Shown here piece after piece: positions 5,555 through 6,486 of a DNA stretch of 6,486 bases. The position numbers and the translations under genes are program-made. The first letter of the stretch is position 1. Each line of letters begins with the position of its first letter. This DNA comes from Treponema sp. (GTDB lineage: Bacteria > Spirochaetota > Spirochaetia > Treponematales > Breznakiellaceae), in NCBI GenBank assembly GCA_031263265.1, contig JAISGE010000003.1:1-6486 (forward strand), given 5' to 3'. The notes under the pieces were generated by a model. The model was given only the letters and a program-made list of their open reading frames with translations, searched no databases and was not told the origin of the DNA.

Positions 5555-6355
5555 ATGAATCAGGACCAGATTAAGGCCATGCTTCTGGCTATTGAAGAAC
5601 CACCAGTGGATTTTACCCTGCTTTTTTCCGGGAAAAAAAGCAAACGGGTCAACGGTTTGTATAAACCTGAGACCAGGGAAATCATCATCCATAACCGTAA
5701 TTTCAGCGATGATAATAGCTTGGTATATACCGCCATCCATGAATACGCTCACCATCTCCACGCCTGTTCTATGGGGGGAAAACTCGGTTCCCGGCCACAC
5801 ACGGCGGAATTTTGGGCCATACTCCACAGGCTTCTGGAAACCGCGGAAACCAAAGGGAACTATAAAAACGTGTTTGCCGCTTCCCCGGAATTGAGCCGCT
5901 TGACCGAGATCTTACGTGGCCAATGCCTCCAGGAAGATGGAAATCTCGTGAAAACCTTAGGGATGTACCTGCTCAAGGCCCAAGAGCTTTGCCTTGCCCT
6001 CGGTGGCCGTTTCGAGGATTATATTGACCGGGTACTCTGTATTCCCCGGGTAGCTGCTACTATGGCCATGAAGATGTATCAGTACGATTTAAACCCTGCC
6101 CTGGGATCTGATAACATGCGTTTTTTGGCAGGGATCAAAGACCAGGATGATCGCAGTGCTGCCCAGGCCGCCCTGCTTGAGGGAAACAGTCCTGATACGG
6201 TGAAGATCGCTTCCCGGCACAAGGATTTAGACGCACCGCCTGCAGCAGAGGAGCCCCGGCTGAGACTCGAAAAGGAAAAGACCCGGCTGGAACGAACCAT
6301 TGCATCCCTCTCAAAACGCTTGGAAGAGCTTGAACGGGAACTGGAAAAGTACTGA
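5555..6355 (+). CDS. HExxH metallopeptidase-like protein with ParB-like middle and coiled-coil tail
   Basis: A 266-residue soluble protein with no signal peptide or membrane segment. Residues 1-105 look like a SprT-like zinc-peptidase head: VNGLYKPETREIIIHNR (32-48), then the zinc-site helix HEYAH (62-66, catalytic Glu63), then HTAEFW (82-87), with His82 placed like the third ligand in the SprT H-G-x-x-F/W pattern. Residues about 130-220 are helical and resemble the helix-turn-helix part of ParB/KorB proteins: FEDYIDRVLCIPRVAATMAM (153-172), then DNMRFLAGIKD (186-196) and ALLEGNSPDTVK (206-217), comparable to the GHARALL and EGLSVR segments of ParB. Residues 232-266 are a Glu/Arg/Leu-rich coiled coil. 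I cannot assign a function; DNA-associated proteolysis or a regulator is inference. It starts three bases after rsmE without a ribosome binding site and ends just before the operon terminator. Confidence 0.82.
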   Translation: MNQDQIKAMLLAIEEPPVDFTLLFSGKKSKRVNGLYKPETREIIIHNRNFSDDNSLVYTAIHEYAHHLHACSMGGKLGSRPHTAEFWAILHRLLETAETKGNYKNVFAASPELSRLTEILRGQCLQEDGNLVKTLGMYLLKAQELCLALGGRFEDYIDRVLCIPRVAATMAMKMYQYDLNPALGSDNMRFLAGIKDQDDRSAAQAALLEGNSPDTVKIASRHKDLDAPPAAEEPRLRLEKEKTRLERTIASLSKRLEELERELEKY

Positions 6356-6367
6356 AGATGTAACGGG

Positions 6368-6395
6368 AAAAAGCGGCTCATGAGCCGCTTTTTTT
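6368..6395. terminator. Rho-independent terminator, probably bidirectional
   Basis: AAGCGGCTCATGAGCCGCTT (6371-6390) is a perfect palindrome; the symmetry extends through flanking A and T runs to 6368-6393. It folds into a GC-rich hairpin with a CATG loop and is followed by seven T (6389-6395). It lies 13 bp after the stop of the last operon gene. The A-run on the left gives five U on the opposite transcript, so it can also serve the convergent gene ending at 6396. Confidence 0.9.
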
Positions 6396-6485
6396 CTATG
6401 TTTTCTGTATAAGCGCAGTCTTACAAAGTTCAAGAACCAGGGATTTAAAATAATCCAGGCTAATGGGCATAAGTTCCACCGGAGT
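6396..6485 (-). CDS. C-terminal end of an unidentified convergent gene (partial)
   Basis: Reading leftward from the right edge, one frame stays open for 29 codons and stops at a TAG (6396-6398 on the + strand) exactly against the terminator's T-run. The visible C-terminus, with PVELMPISLDYFKSLVLEL then CKTALIQKT, has a normal protein composition with an amphipathic final helix. The fit between stop codon and bidirectional terminator is the main support. The start is outside the window and I do not recognise the family. Confidence 0.55.
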   Translation of the reverse strand, partial: TPVELMPISLDYFKSLVLELCKTALIQKT

Positions 6486-6486
6486 T

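Noticed and set aside
5260..5556. - strand frame opposite rsmE and other overlapping frames at 4843-5263
   Set aside because: Arg/Ser/Pro-rich antisense of rsmE, whose own motifs are unmistakable.
1..6486. CRISPR array, insertion sequence, phage gene or defence system
   Set aside because: No regularly spaced repeats, transposase motifs, terminal inverted repeats or defence-protein signatures were seen.

Overview
The window carries six complete genes on the + strand and the 3' end of one gene on the - strand. The proteins and base composition look like a spirochaete close to Treponema. The aminotransferase N-terminus, the arrangement of rsmE next to an HEYAH metallopeptidase-like gene, and a mid-50s to 60% GC content in most genes all suggest this. 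The assignment rests on remembered protein style, not on a search, so it is moderate.

Layout: (i) 1-243 is upstream non-coding DNA ending in a strong promoter-like pair. (ii) 244-1548 is a fold-type I PLP aminotransferase. (iii) 1549-1712 is an AT-rich spacer with a 20-bp near-perfect palindrome. (iv) 1713-3943 holds neuB and neuC, a two-gene nonulosonate (sialic-acid type) module. Its base composition is much more AT-rich than its neighbours (hand counts of sample lines: neuC about 34% GC, neuB about 42%, flanking genes about 60%). (v) 3944-4006 is a short spacer with a TATAAT box. (vi) 4007-6355 is a tight three-gene operon: a class I SAM methyltransferase, rsmE, and a protein joining an HExxH metallopeptidase-like head, a ParB-like helical middle and a coiled-coil tail. 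(vii) 6368-6395 is a perfect-palindrome terminator. (viii) 6396-6485 is the C-terminus of a convergent gene.

How they work together: NeuC would make ManNAc from UDP-GlcNAc, and NeuB would condense it with phosphoenolpyruvate to N-acetylneuraminate (or a relative) for surface glycosylation. No neuA CMP-transferase or sialyltransferase is in the window, so the pathway must be completed elsewhere if it works. The module looks inserted between native genes. NeuB and NeuC also have Shine-Dalgarno sites, whereas none of the four surrounding genes does.

The most interesting points are: the composite peptidase-like/ParB-like protein; two genes whose -10 boxes sit so close to the only possible start codon that their mRNAs should be leaderless or nearly so; the operator-like palindrome before neuB; and the apparently acquired neuBC pair without neuA.
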